The translations under genes were made by a program, and so were the position numbers. A stretch of 64,000 nt of DNA from contig CAKTOW010000009.1 of assembly GCA_934590325.1 (NCBI GenBank), forward strand, positions 6,316 through 70,315, read 5' to 3'. Shown one piece after another: positions 8,104-16,112 of the stretch (position 1 is its first letter; each line of letters opens with the position of its first letter). The notes beneath the pieces are model-generated. The model saw nothing but the letters and a program-made list of their open reading frames with translations, did not search any database and had not been told where the DNA came from. This DNA comes from an uncultured Oscillospiraceae bacterium. GTDB taxonomy: Bacteria; Bacillota; Clostridia; Oscillospirales; Oscillospiraceae.

Positions 8104-9297
8104 TTAGAACTTCTTGCGGGTGTCCTTGGTCTCGTCCAGTTCCATCAGGGCCTTGACGGGATCCTTCACCTGGGCCATGAAGATCATGGCGGCGATGATA
8201 TAGGGCTTGTAGGAGGCCTGCTTGTACAGGGGCACGATGTAGCGGTCGAACACGGAGTTGTCCACTTCGCCCTCGGCGCAGCTCAGACCGGTGATGTCGG
8301 CGGGCAGGCAGTGCAGATACAGGGCCTTGCCGTCCTTGGTCAGCTTCATCATCTCTTCGGTGCAGGCCCAATCCTTGTGCTGGGCGTTCTGGGCCAGCAG
8401 GCGCTTCTCCAGAGCGTCGATGCCCTCCTTGTCGCCGGCGGCGTACAGCTTGGTGCGCTCTTCCATGGCGGCGTAGGAAGCCCAGGACTTGGGATACACG
8501 ATGTCGGCATCCTTGAAGGCCTCGGCCATGCTGTTGGTCTTGTGGAACTTGGAGCCGTACTTCTCGCAGTTCTTGCGGGCGACTTCCTCCACCTCGGGCA
8601 TCACGTCGTAGCCTTCGGGATGGGCCAGGGTCACGTCCATGCCGAAGCGGGTGAACAGACCGATGACGCCCTGGGGCACGGACAGGGGCTTGCCGTAGGA
8701 GGGGGAATAGGCCCAGGTCATGGCGACCTTCTTGCCCTTCAGGTTCTCCACGCCGCCGAAGTAGTGGATGACGTGCAGCATATCGGCCATGCACTGGGTG
8801 GGGTGATCCACGTCGCACTGCAGGTTGACCAGGGTGGGCTGCTGCTCCAGGATGCCGTCACGGTAGCCTTCCTTCACGGCGTCCATGAAGGTCTTCTGAT
8901 ACTTGTGGCCCTCACCGATGAACATATCATCGCGGATACCGATGACGTCGGCCATGAAGGACACCATGTTCGCGGTCTCGCGGACGGTCTCGCCGTGGGC
9001 GATCTGGGACTTCTTCTCGTCCAGATCCTGCACCTCCAGGCCCAGCAGGTTGCAGGCGGAGGCGAAGGAGAAGCGGGTACGGGTGGAGTTGTCGCGGAAG
9101 ATGGAGATGCCCAGGCCGGAATCGAACACGCGGGTGCTCTTGTTGCGCTCACGCAGGTCGCGCAGGGCGTCGGCCACGGTAAAGATGGCGTCGATCTCGT
9201 CGTCGGTCTTGTCCCAAGTCCAATAGAAATCGGTCTTGTACATGTTGTTGATGTTCAGGGTGGACAGATGGCGTGCCAGCTCAACAGTCTTGCTCAT
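8104..9297 (-). CDS. ygeW: Knotted carbamoyltransferase YgeW
   Basis: A 397-residue member of the aspartate/ornithine carbamoyltransferase superfamily. The carbamoyl-phosphate site FRDNSTRTRFSFA lies near residue 67 and the HCLPA motif near residue 330; both are intact. YgeW enzymes are the knotted branch of the family and regularly occur with ygeY, arcC and PLP lyases in anaerobic purine/urate degradation clusters. The proposed direction is phosphorolysis of a ureido intermediate to carbamoyl phosphate and an amine; the exact substrate has been proposed, not established here. It lies 39 bases after ygeY with no hairpin between, so they share a transcript. Confidence 0.93.
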   Translation of the reverse strand: MSKTVELARHLSTLNINNMYKTDFYWTWDKTDDEIDAIFTVADALRDLRERNKSTRVFDSGLGISIFRDNSTRTRFSFASACNLLGLEVQDLDEKKSQIAHGETVRETANMVSFMADVIGIRDDMFIGEGHKYQKTFMDAVKEGYRDGILEQQPTLVNLQCDVDHPTQCMADMLHVIHYFGGVENLKGKKVAMTWAYSPSYGKPLSVPQGVIGLFTRFGMDVTLAHPEGYDVMPEVEEVARKNCEKYGSKFHKTNSMAEAFKDADIVYPKSWASYAAMEERTKLYAAGDKEGIDALEKRLLAQNAQHKDWACTEEMMKLTKDGKALYLHCLPADITGLSCAEGEVDNSVFDRYIVPLYKQASYKPYIIAAMIFMAQVKDPVKALMELDETKDTRKKF

Positions 9298-9336
9298 TTT
9301 CGTTCTTTCTCCTTGTATAGTTAGTGTGGCGGATAA

Positions 9337-10734
9337 TTACTTGATGTCGTTGCCGGTCAGCTCCTGACGGAAGCTGGTGGCGGAGCCGTCCTTGTTCTCG
9401 GGATGATACAGGCCGGGAACGGCGGCGTACAGAGCGGCGCAGGTCACCAGGTCCTGCTTGAAGGTGACCTCGTTGGGGGCGTGGGCCTGGGACTCGGCAC
9501 CGGGGCCGAAGCCAACGCAGGGGATGCCGTAGCGGCCCTGGATGGACACGCCGTTGGTGGAGAAGGTCCACTTGTCGGTCAGAGGACGGCCCTCGCGCTT
9601 GGAGGCGGCCAGCTCGGTGGGCATCAGGCGCTTGTCACCCCACAGGTTGTGGTGGGCGTCCACCAGGGCCTGGACGTGGGGAGCAGTCTCCTTGTTGATC
9701 CAGGTGGGGAAGAAGCACTCGGTCTCGTAGACGTGGCCGGTCCATGCGGGACGGTCGTACATGTACATGGAGACCTTGACATCCTTGGCATACTTCTTGC
9801 AGGCGGGCAGGTCCTCGATCTCCTTCAGGCAGGACTGATAGGTCTCGCCCGCGGTCATGCGGCGGTCAATGGAGATGGAGCAGCTGTCGGCCACAGCGCA
9901 GCGGGAGGGAGAGGTATAGAAGATCTGGCTGGTGGTGCAGGTGCCGCGGCCCAGGAAACGGGCGTCCTCGTAGTGCTCGGGGTTGAACTTGGGATCCAGC
10001 ATCTTCACCAGGCCGTTGATCTCGGTGGAGCCGTCGGCGGGGTTCTCGTTCAGGTCGCGGACGTTCAGGATGACCTCGGCCATCTTGTGGATGGCGTTGT
10101 CGCCGCGCTCGGGAGCGGAGCCGTGGCAGCTGACGCCGTGCATGTCCACGCGGATCTCCATACGGCCGCGGTGACCGCGGTAGATGCCGCCGTCGGTGGG
10201 CTCGGTGGAGATGACGAACTCGATCTTCTCACGGGCGTCCTCGGGACCGTTGAAGTACTCGTTGACGATGGACTGCCAGCACATACCGTCGCAGTCCTCC
10301 TCCTGCACGGAGCCGACCACCATCATCTTGTAGCCCTTGGGCAGCAGATCCAGATCCTTCATGATCTTCACGCCGTAAGCGGCGGCGGCCATGCCGCCCT
10401 CCTGGTCGGAACCGCCGCGGCCGTAGATGATGTCATCCGTCTCGTAGCCCTTGTAGGGGTCGGCTTCCCAGTTCTCGATGTTGCCGATGCCCACGGTGTC
10501 GATGTGGCTGTCGATGGCGATGATCTTGTCGCCCTCGCCCATCCAACCGATGACGTTGCCCAGCTTGTCGAACTCTACCTTGTCATAACCCAGGGACTTC
10601 AGCTCCTCGGCGATGCGCTTGACGACGCCCTCTTCCTCGCAGGACTCGGAAGGGATGGCAATCATGTCACGCAGGAACTTGACCATGGCGGGCTTATAGC
10701 CCTCGGCTGCTTTTCTAATGGCTTCGAAATCCAT
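9337..10734 (-). CDS. ygeY: YgeY family M20-type hydrolase
   Basis: A 465-residue metallohydrolase of the M20/ArgE-DapE fold. Metal-binding motifs are visible: IDSHIDTVG (His and Asp), [10 protein letters not shown] (bridging Asp), QEEDCDG (catalytic and metal Glu) and a late HAPNE His. The ATG at 10734 with GGAGGT five bases upstream is the preferred start; an upstream extension of 33 codons lacks a ribosome site and crosses the promoter leader. YgeY proteins are found with YgeW in clusters for anaerobic purine use and were earlier called selenium-metabolism hydrolases. Hydrolysis of an N-carbamoyl or peptide-like bond is expected; the substrate is not fixed by sequence. It is first in the ygeY-ygeW unit. 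Confidence 0.92.
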   Translation of the reverse strand: MDFEAIRKAAEGYKPAMVKFLRDMIAIPSESCEEEGVVKRIAEELKSLGYDKVEFDKLGNVIGWMGEGDKIIAIDSHIDTVGIGNIENWEADPYKGYETDDIIYGRGGSDQEGGMAAAAYGVKIMKDLDLLPKGYKMMVVGSVQEEDCDGMCWQSIVNEYFNGPEDAREKIEFVISTEPTDGGIYRGHRGRMEIRVDMHGVSCHGSAPERGDNAIHKMAEVILNVRDLNENPADGSTEINGLVKMLDPKFNPEHYEDARFLGRGTCTTSQIFYTSPSRCAVADSCSISIDRRMTAGETYQSCLKEIEDLPACKKYAKDVKVSMYMYDRPAWTGHVYETECFFPTWINKETAPHVQALVDAHHNLWGDKRLMPTELAASKREGRPLTDKWTFSTNGVSIQGRYGIPCVGFGPGAESQAHAPNEVTFKQDLVTCAALYAAVPGLYHPENKDGSATSFRQELTGNDIK

Positions 10735-10801
10735 AACGTACCTCCGCATAATTTCTCTGTTGCATACGTAAAAATAAGGCTTCTCTTTTTTTGCCATCCT
10801 T

Positions 10802-10829
10802 ATCATATCACACGGGCGCAGGATGTCAA
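10802..10829 (-). promoter_or_regulatory. Sigma-A promoter for ygeY-ygeW
   Basis: On the minus strand a consensus TTGACA, 16-base spacer and extended -10 TGATATGAT precede ygeY by about 70 bases. It faces away from the regulator promoter at 10871-10898. Confidence 0.8.
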
Positions 10830-10836
10830 ACAAAAA

Positions 10837-10862
10837 TTTAGGAAATCTAAAATTTTTTTAGA
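10837..10862. promoter_or_regulatory. AT-rich inverted repeats between divergent promoters
   Basis: TTTAG-GAAAT-CTAAA is followed directly by a second arm TTTAGA, giving two overlapping inverted repeats centred between the ygeY promoter and the regulator promoter. The position suits an operator for the divergently encoded PAS-HTH regulator; this is inference. Confidence 0.4.
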
Positions 10863-10870
10863 AAAAAGCG

Positions 10871-10898
10871 TTGCTTTTTGTGAGAGGTGTGGTATTAT
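10871..10898 (+). promoter_or_regulatory. Promoter for the regulator/PLP enzyme operon
   Basis: TTGCTT, a 16-base spacer and an extended -10 (TGGTATTAT) lie about 33 bases before the regulator start codon. Confidence 0.65.
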
Positions 10899-10930
10899 GT
10901 ATAAGGAGAAAAGCGGAAAGGGAGGGCGTT

Positions 10931-11587
10931 ATGGAGGCAAGACGATTGGAATCGCTGAAGCAGATTGCCGCGGGCATCGCGGCGCAGTTCGGCGATAAGT
11001 GCGAAGTGGTCATCCACGACGTGTCCAGCAGCCATCCGGAGCACACCATCGTGCACATCGAGAACGGACACGTGTCCGGGCGGAAGGTGGGCGACGGCGC
11101 GTCCAGGGTGGTCATGGAGCAGCTGGAGCATCAGAACGAGCAGCCGCAGGACCACCTGTGCTATCTGACGCGGACCCCGGACGGGAAGATACTCAAGTCC
11201 TCGTCCCTGTATATCCGCAACAGCCGCGGCGCGGTGACCGCCATATTTTCCATCAACTATGACATCACCAACATCATGGTGATGCACCAGGAGCTGGGCG
11301 AGTTCATGCTGACCCGCGACAGGGAGCAGGAGGAGCCGGAGAAGATCATCAACGTCAACGATGTGCTGGACGATCTCATCCGCCAGTCCGTGGCCCTGGT
11401 GGGAAAGCCGGCGGCCCTGATGAACAAGGACGACAAGGTGCGCGCCATACGGTTCCTCAGCGACGCGGGCGCGTTCCTGGTGACAAAGTCCGGCGACAAA
11501 GTGGCAAAATACTTCGGTATTTCCAAATACACTCTATATTCCTACATTGATGCGAACAAACAACAGGAGGAAAAGAAACATGGGTAA
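10931..11587 (+). CDS. YheO/DauR-type PAS-HTH transcriptional regulator
   Basis: A 218-residue regulator with an N-terminal YheO-like PAS domain (about residues 5-115; the CEVVIHDVSS and ITAIF/NYDIT segments are typical) and a C-terminal helix-turn-helix (about 155-212; SKYTLYSYID recognition helix region). The family binds small ligands and controls amino-acid or nucleoside catabolism. The ATG at 10931 follows GGGAGGG by four bases; an upstream extension would overlap the promoter. Its stop overlaps the start of the next gene by 8 bases, so it is coupled to the PLP enzyme, and it is divergent from ygeY. It probably controls both units, ligand unknown. Confidence 0.85.
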   Translation: MEARRLESLKQIAAGIAAQFGDKCEVVIHDVSSSHPEHTIVHIENGHVSGRKVGDGASRVVMEQLEHQNEQPQDHLCYLTRTPDGKILKSSSLYIRNSRGAVTAIFSINYDITNIMVMHQELGEFMLTRDREQEEPEKIINVNDVLDDLIRQSVALVGKPAALMNKDDKVRAIRFLSDAGAFLVTKSGDKVAKYFGISKYTLYSYIDANKQQEEKKHG

Positions 11588-13061
11588 AATCGATCTGTCC
11601 ATCAACAAAGTGGGTCTGGAGCATAACATCCAGAAGGCCAAGGAGAACAACGTCATCATCCCCACCATCGCTCAGATGCAGGATCCCGACCTGATCCCCG
11701 AGAAGATCAAGGCCAAGCTGAGCCACACCGGCCTGTGGGACGTGGATCCCGTCAACCTGTTCCGTATTTCCTGGCACAACGAGGCCAAGGAGAGCGGCGG
11801 TCTGTTCCAGGCTGTCCCCAACTATGTGGAGATCCCCAGCGAGCTGTCCGGCGTGCCCTGCCGCATCGTGGCCATGTCCGGCAAGTGGTTCCCCACCGGC
11901 TGCCACAAGGTGGGTGCTTCCTTCGGCTGCCTAGCTCCCCGCCTGGTGACCGGCCAGTTCGACGCCACCTATCACCACGCCGTGTGGCCCTCCACCGGCA
12001 ACTACTGCCGCGGCGGCGCCTTCAACTCCAAGCTGCTGGCCTGCGAGTCCGTGGCCATCCTGCCCCAGGATATGTCCAAGGAGCGCTTTGACTGGCTGAA
12101 GTCCATCGCCGGTCAGATCATCGCCACCCCCGGCTGCGAGTCCAACGTCAAGGAGATCTTCGACAAGACCTGGGAGCTGAAGCAGGATCCCACCATGATG
12201 ATCTTCAACCAGTTCGCCGAGATGGGCAACCCCCTGTGGCACTACAACGTCACCGGCTACGCCCTGGCCGACCTGTTCGAGGCCGTGAAGAAGCCCGGCC
12301 AGAACTTTGCCGGCGCCTGCTTTACCTCCGGTTCCGCCGGCACCATGTCCGCCGGTGACCTGCTGAAGGAGCGTTATCCCCACCTGAAGCTGGCCGTGGG
12401 CGAGGCTCTGCAGTGCCCCACCATCCTCAACAACGGCTTCGGCGGCCACCGCATCGAGGGTATCGGCGACAAGCACATCCCCTGGATCCACAACGTGAAG
12501 AACACCGACATGGCTATCGCCATCGACGACGAGGACAGCCAGCGCCTGCTGCGCCTGTTCAACACCCCCGAGGGCCAGAAGTACATGAAGGACGAGCTGG
12601 GTATGTCCGACGAGCAGATCGAGAAGATGACCTGGCTGGGCATCTCCGGCATCGCCAACGTGCTGTGCTGCATCAAGATGGCCAAGTACTATGAGCTGAC
12701 CGAGAACGACGTGGTCGCCACCGTGCTGACCGACTCCGCCGTGATGTACAAGTCCCGCGTGGACGAGCTGAACGAGATGCACGGTGCCTACAACGCACAT
12801 GAGGCCTCTCTGGACCACAACCTGCACATGCTGGGCCTGCGTACCGACAACATGATGGAGATGGGCTATGCCGAGCGCAAGCGCGTCCACAACCTGAAGT
12901 ACTACACCTGGGTCGAGCAGCAGCAAATGGCCGTTGAGGACCTGAACGCCCAGTGGTACGACACCAAGAACACCTGGGATGCCGTGCACACCCAGGCCAA
13001 GGAGCTGGATGAGCTGATCAACGAGTTCAACGAGGCCACCGGCCTGCTGAAGGCGCTGTAA
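11580..13061 (+). CDS. Fold-type-II PLP-dependent enzyme (cysteine synthase-like), role in purine cluster
   Basis: A 493-residue PLP enzyme with the tryptophan-synthase-beta/cysteine-synthase fold. The likely Schiff-base lysine is Lys110 in CHKVGAS, the substrate/phosphate-side loop is PSTGNYCRGGA (Asn141), and the GSAGTMSAGD segment near residue 258 matches the glycine-rich PLP phosphate loop; EGIGDKHIP also recalls cystathionine-synthase-type enzymes. It is longer than typical cysteine synthases because of N- and C-terminal extensions. Strong AGGAGG site nine bases upstream; it overlaps the regulator. It is not a recognisable YgeX (diaminopropionate lyase), but it sits where that activity would be expected. 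A beta-elimination role on an amino acid made by YgeY/YgeW is inferred. Confidence 0.8.
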   Translation: MGKIDLSINKVGLEHNIQKAKENNVIIPTIAQMQDPDLIPEKIKAKLSHTGLWDVDPVNLFRISWHNEAKESGGLFQAVPNYVEIPSELSGVPCRIVAMSGKWFPTGCHKVGASFGCLAPRLVTGQFDATYHHAVWPSTGNYCRGGAFNSKLLACESVAILPQDMSKERFDWLKSIAGQIIATPGCESNVKEIFDKTWELKQDPTMMIFNQFAEMGNPLWHYNVTGYALADLFEAVKKPGQNFAGACFTSGSAGTMSAGDLLKERYPHLKLAVGEALQCPTILNNGFGGHRIEGIGDKHIPWIHNVKNTDMAIAIDDEDSQRLLRLFNTPEGQKYMKDELGMSDEQIEKMTWLGISGIANVLCCIKMAKYYELTENDVVATVLTDSAVMYKSRVDELNEMHGAYNAHEASLDHNLHMLGLRTDNMMEMGYAERKRVHNLKYYTWVEQQQMAVEDLNAQWYDTKNTWDAVHTQAKELDELINEFNEATGLLKAL

Positions 13062-13085
13062 GCAAAGCGTTTATATCGGACCCTA

Positions 13086-13117
13086 TCAGGGCGGGGCGGT
13101 CGCCCCGCCCTGATTTC
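13086..13117 (+). terminator. Hairpin between the two PLP enzyme genes
   Basis: A perfect 12-bp stem, TCAGGGCGGGGC against GCCCCGCCCTGA with a 4-base loop, is followed by TTTCC. The T run is short, so readthrough to the second PLP gene is likely. Confidence 0.65.
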
Positions 13118-13142
13118 CTATTTATTATTAAGGAGAACCACC

Positions 13143-14384
13143 ATGAAAAATGTGAAATACGGCAAGTGTGTCCGCTGCGGCAAGACCTATGACGCGGTGC
13201 CCGACCTGACCAACTGCCAGTGCGGCGGTATTCTGGATATCGTGTACGACTACGACTACATCAAGTCCGTGCTGACCAAGGAGAAGCTGGCCAAGCGCGA
13301 GAACCGCTCCATGTGGCGCTACCGCGAGCTGCTGCCCGTGGAGGAGACCACCCCCGACACCCCCCTGCGCGTGGGCTGGAGCCCCCTGTACGAGGAGCCC
13401 AAGCTGGCCGAGATGCTGGGCATTAAGAAGCTGTGGGTGAAGGACGACGGACAGAACCCCACCGCCTCCCTGAAGGACCGCGCCAGCGCTATGGCCGTGG
13501 CCAAGGCCATGGAGGCCGGTGCCAAGACCATCGCCTGCTCCTCCACCGGCAACGCCGCCAGCTCCCTGGCCGGCAACGCTGCCGCCGCGGGCATCAAGAC
13601 CTACATCTTCGTCCCCGAGCGCGCCCCCAAGGGTAAGGTGGCCCAGCTGATGATCTTCGGTGCCAACGTCATCTCCGTCAAGGGCAACTATGAGGAGACC
13701 TTCAAGATGTCCGCCGCCGCCATCGACAAGTACGGCTGGTACAACCGCAACGCGGCCATCAACCCCTACCTCAGCGAGGGCAAGAAGACCGTGGCGCTGG
13801 AGATCGCCGAGCAGCTGAACTGGGAGATGCCTGACTATCTGGCTATCTCCGTGGGCGACGGCTGCACCATCGCAGGTGTGTGGAAGGGCTTCAAGGACCT
13901 GTACGCCATCGGCTTTATCGACAAGCTGCCCCGCCTGATCTCCGCCCAGTCCCTGGGCTGCTACCCCATCAACCGTGCCATCCAGGAGAACAAGCCATGG
14001 GAGCCCATGGAGGAGAACACCATCGCCGACTCCATCAGCGTGGGCGTGCCCCGCAACGCCGACAAGGCGTTGATGGCGATTCGGGAATCCAACGGCATCG
14101 CCGTGAATGTGTCCGACGAGGAGATCCTGGCGGCGCAGCGGCTGCTGGGCCGCACCTGCGGCGTGTTCGGTGAGCCCGCCGGTGTCACCGGCGCTGCGGC
14201 GCTGAAGAAGGCCTGTGAGCAGGGCCTCATTCCCCACGATGCCACCGTGGTCAGTGTTGTCACCGGCAACGGTCTGAAGGACGTGGCCAACGCCATCAAG
14301 TCCGCCGGAGAGCCCATCCACATCGAGCCGGACCTGGACCTGATGGTCAGCGAGTTCAAAAAGCGCGGCGTGACCGTGGAATAA
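13143..14384 (+). CDS. Threonine-synthase-family PLP-dependent lyase
   Basis: A 413-residue fold-type-II PLP enzyme. The N-terminus carries a zinc-ribbon-like Cys set (Cys9, Cys12, Cys25, Cys27), as in many long threonine synthases. The catalytic Lys111 is in NPTASLKDRA and the STGNAASS loop near residue 137 binds the cofactor-substrate adduct. True threonine synthase would act on O-phosphohomoserine, but the genomic setting (ygeY, ygeW, arcC, second PLP enzyme) argues for a catabolic lyase on a purine-derived amino acid such as 2,3-diaminopropionate. That reassignment is inference. AAGGAG lies just upstream of the ATG; a strong terminator follows. Confidence 0.85.
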   Translation: MKNVKYGKCVRCGKTYDAVPDLTNCQCGGILDIVYDYDYIKSVLTKEKLAKRENRSMWRYRELLPVEETTPDTPLRVGWSPLYEEPKLAEMLGIKKLWVKDDGQNPTASLKDRASAMAVAKAMEAGAKTIACSSTGNAASSLAGNAAAAGIKTYIFVPERAPKGKVAQLMIFGANVISVKGNYEETFKMSAAAIDKYGWYNRNAAINPYLSEGKKTVALEIAEQLNWEMPDYLAISVGDGCTIAGVWKGFKDLYAIGFIDKLPRLISAQSLGCYPINRAIQENKPWEPMEENTIADSISVGVPRNADKALMAIRESNGIAVNVSDEEILAAQRLLGRTCGVFGEPAGVTGAAALKKACEQGLIPHDATVVSVVTGNGLKDVANAIKSAGEPIHIEPDLDLMVSEFKKRGVTVE

Positions 14385-14392
14385 AAGAAAGG

Positions 14393-14425
14393 TTCTCCCC
14401 CGCCCTGCGGCGGGGGAGAATTTTT
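14393..14425 (+). terminator. Terminator after the threonine-synthase-like gene
   Basis: A perfect 12-bp stem TTCTCCCCCGCC against GGCGGGGGAGAA with loop CTGC, followed by TTTTT, 8 bases after the stop codon. Confidence 0.93.
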
Positions 14426-14430
14426 GCATA

Positions 14431-14459
14431 TTGCAAGGACGGGAAAAGGGTGGTATACT
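14431..14459 (+). promoter_or_regulatory. Sigma-A promoter for guaD
   Basis: TTGCAA, a 17-base spacer and an extended -10 (TGGTATACT) lie directly after the upstream terminator and directly before the guanine riboswitch aptamer. Confidence 0.85.
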
Positions 14460-14474
14460 AAAGACAGAGATAGA

Positions 14475-14541
14475 ACTCATATAGCCCTGCGGGAATGGCG
14501 CGGGGCGTTTCTACGGGGCCGCCGACGGCTCTGCTATGGGT
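14475..14541 (+). promoter_or_regulatory. Purine (guanine-class) riboswitch aptamer upstream of guaD
   Basis: The three-way junction of purine riboswitches is visible. P1 pairs ACTCATA (14475-14481) with TATGGGT (14535-14541). P2 pairs CCCTGC with GCGGGG around loop GGGAATGG. The junction strand is GTTTCTAC (14507-14514), the invariant J2/3 core. P3 pairs GGGGCC with GGCTCT. The specificity base before TATG is C (14534), which in known members selects guanine or hypoxanthine rather than adenine. It lies between a clear promoter and a terminator-like hairpin and controls guanine deaminase, the enzyme that uses the ligand. Confidence 0.93.
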
Positions 14542-14580
14542 GTTTCGATGCAATGCGTATCGGAGCATCCTTTTTGTTTT
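14538..14580 (+). terminator. Expression platform: terminator that competes with riboswitch P1
   Basis: GGGTGTTTCGAT (14538-14549) can pair with ATCGGAGCATCC (14559-14570) through 12 continuous pairs including G-U, followed by TTTTTGTTTT. The 5' arm reuses GGGT of the P1 3' strand, so aptamer closure by guanine and terminator formation exclude each other. That arrangement predicts an ON switch, as in the pbuE adenine riboswitch. Confidence 0.8.
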
Positions 14581-14636
14581 GCCGTGAAGGGGAAACAGGG
14601 AGGATGCGGAAGCAAATTTTGCGGGAGGGACACAGA

Positions 14637-15902
14637 ATGAAACAGGTTTTGCGAGGAAACATCGTCCACGCGCCCCGGATGGGGCAGCTGGACATTCTGG
14701 AGCACGGCTGCATGGTGCTGGAGGACGGCGTTATCACCGGGCTGTACAACGAGCTGCCACAGGGGGCGGAGGACGCGGAGGTGCGGGACTTCGGCGACCG
14801 CATCATTATGCAGTCCTTCGCGGATATGCATCTCCATGCGCCCCAGTACCCCATGCTGGGCATGGGCATGGACCTGCCGCTGCTGGACTGGCTGAACACC
14901 TACACGTTCCCCACCGAGGCGCGGTTTGCCGACGGGGACTACGCCCGCCGCGTCTACCGCCGCCTGGCCAGCGACCTCATCACCAGCGGCACCACACGGG
15001 TGTGCATGTTTTCTTCCATGCACACGGACGCCACGCTGATCCTCATGGACGAGCTGGAGCGCGCCGGTGTCACCGGCTACGTGGGCAAGGTGAACATGGA
15101 CCGCAACGGCCTGCCCGGCAAGCTGCAGGAGACCACGGAGGAGTCCGTGGCCGAGACTCTGCGCTGGCTGGAGAACTGCCATTTTGAGCATGTGAAGCCC
15201 ATCATCACGCCGCGCTTCACCCCCAGCTGCACCGACGAGCTCATGGCGGCGCTGGGCGGCATCGCCCGGGAGAAGGGGCTGTACGTGCAGTCGCACCTGT
15301 CGGAGAACACCAACGAGATCGCGTGGGTGAAGGAGCTGCACCCGGACTGCAGCCAGTATTGGGAGACCTATAACAAGTACGGCCTGTGGAAGGACCACAC
15401 CCTGATGGCGCACTGCGTCCACTCCGACGAGCGGGAGCGCCGGGCCATGAAGGACGCGGGCGTGGTGGTGGTCCACTGTGCCGACTCCAACGTGAATATC
15501 TGCTCCGGCATCTGCCCCGTGCGCCAGATGGTGCGTGAGGGACTGTGGGTGACGCTGGGCAGCGACATCGCCGGCGGCGCGCAGCTGCCCATGTACAAGG
15601 TCATCACCATGTCCATCCGCACCTCCAAGGCGCGGCGCGTGACCGACGAGTGGCATCCGGACTTCCTGACCGTGCCGGAGGGGTACTATCTGGGCACCAC
15701 CTCCGGCCACAAGTACTTCGGCGCAGGGGACGGCTTCGCCGTGGGCGACAAGCTGCACGCGGTGGTCATCGATGACGGAGATTTCCCGGAGGCTGCCCAC
15801 GCCCTGTCCGTGCAGGAGCGCTTCGAGCGTGCCATTTATATGCCCCACCGCCACAATATCGTATCGGTGTGGTCCGACGGCCGCGAGGTCGTAAGAAGAT
15901 AA
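14637..15902 (+). CDS. guaD: Guanine deaminase
   Basis: A 421-residue amidohydrolase converting guanine to xanthine and ammonia. The metal motif is ADMHLHAPQYP (His65, His67), followed by the LLDWLNTYTFPTEARF segment diagnostic of guanine deaminases, a QSHLSEN metal His region near 220, an AHCVHS motif near 260 and a GSDIAGG Asp near 310. The ATG at 14637 has GGGAGGG seven bases upstream; upstream in-frame codons lie inside the riboswitch and are not coding. Control is by the upstream guanine riboswitch. It complements the nucleoside importer and gives xanthine for the anaerobic purine pathway. Confidence 0.96.
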   Translation: MKQVLRGNIVHAPRMGQLDILEHGCMVLEDGVITGLYNELPQGAEDAEVRDFGDRIIMQSFADMHLHAPQYPMLGMGMDLPLLDWLNTYTFPTEARFADGDYARRVYRRLASDLITSGTTRVCMFSSMHTDATLILMDELERAGVTGYVGKVNMDRNGLPGKLQETTEESVAETLRWLENCHFEHVKPIITPRFTPSCTDELMAALGGIAREKGLYVQSHLSENTNEIAWVKELHPDCSQYWETYNKYGLWKDHTLMAHCVHSDERERRAMKDAGVVVVHCADSNVNICSGICPVRQMVREGLWVTLGSDIAGGAQLPMYKVITMSIRTSKARRVTDEWHPDFLTVPEGYYLGTTSGHKYFGAGDGFAVGDKLHAVVIDDGDFPEAAHALSVQERFERAIYMPHRHNIVSVWSDGREVVRR

Positions 15903-15960
15903 ATTTCTCCGTCAAATCAGCCAAAACCGGAAGCGCTGATTTGTTTAAAACGGAGAAATC
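15903..15960 (+). terminator. Long imperfect hairpin after guaD
   Basis: ATTTCTCCGT and ACGGAGAAAT form the outer stem, and CAAATCAGC with GCTGATTTG the inner stem. It starts right after the guaD stop. The T tract is absent, so it may protect the 3' end rather than terminate efficiently. Confidence 0.5.
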
Positions 15961-16001
15961 TGGAAAATATTCCGAAAAACCGTGCACGCGCCCGTTTTTG
16001 G

Positions 16002-16010
16002 TGCTATAAT
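16002..16010 (+). promoter_or_regulatory. Extended -10 promoter for surface protein 1
   Basis: TGCTATAAT matches the extended -10 consensus; no good -35 is seen. The paralogue at 47.2 kb has the same GTGyTATAAT core and the same distance to its structured leader. Confidence 0.65.
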
Positions 16011-16024
16011 CGACCCATCTATTA

Positions 16025-16077
16025 GGCAGGGCATGCCCTGCTCGCGCGTTTTAATTGGAGATTAAAACGACCCTGCC
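16025..16077 (+). ncRNA. Structured 5' leader, copy 1 (candidate new RNA motif)
   Basis: A perfect palindrome GCAGGGCATGCCCTGC (16026-16041) is followed by hairpin CGTTTTAAT/ATTAAAACG with a 5-base loop (16047-16069). GGCAGGG (16025-16031) can instead pair with CCCTGCC (16071-16077) after the second hairpin, so two folds are exclusive. The same architecture with different bases occurs at 47249-47314 ahead of the paralogous gene. Function is unknown. Confidence 0.6.
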
Positions 16078-16112
16078 GTGTGGAAATTTCACCTGAAAAA
16101 GGGGTAGAGAAA

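Noticed and set aside
13143..14384. Plain biosynthetic threonine synthase
   Set aside because: Not excluded by sequence, but the gene sits inside a purine catabolic set and not with homoserine genes, so a catabolic role was preferred.
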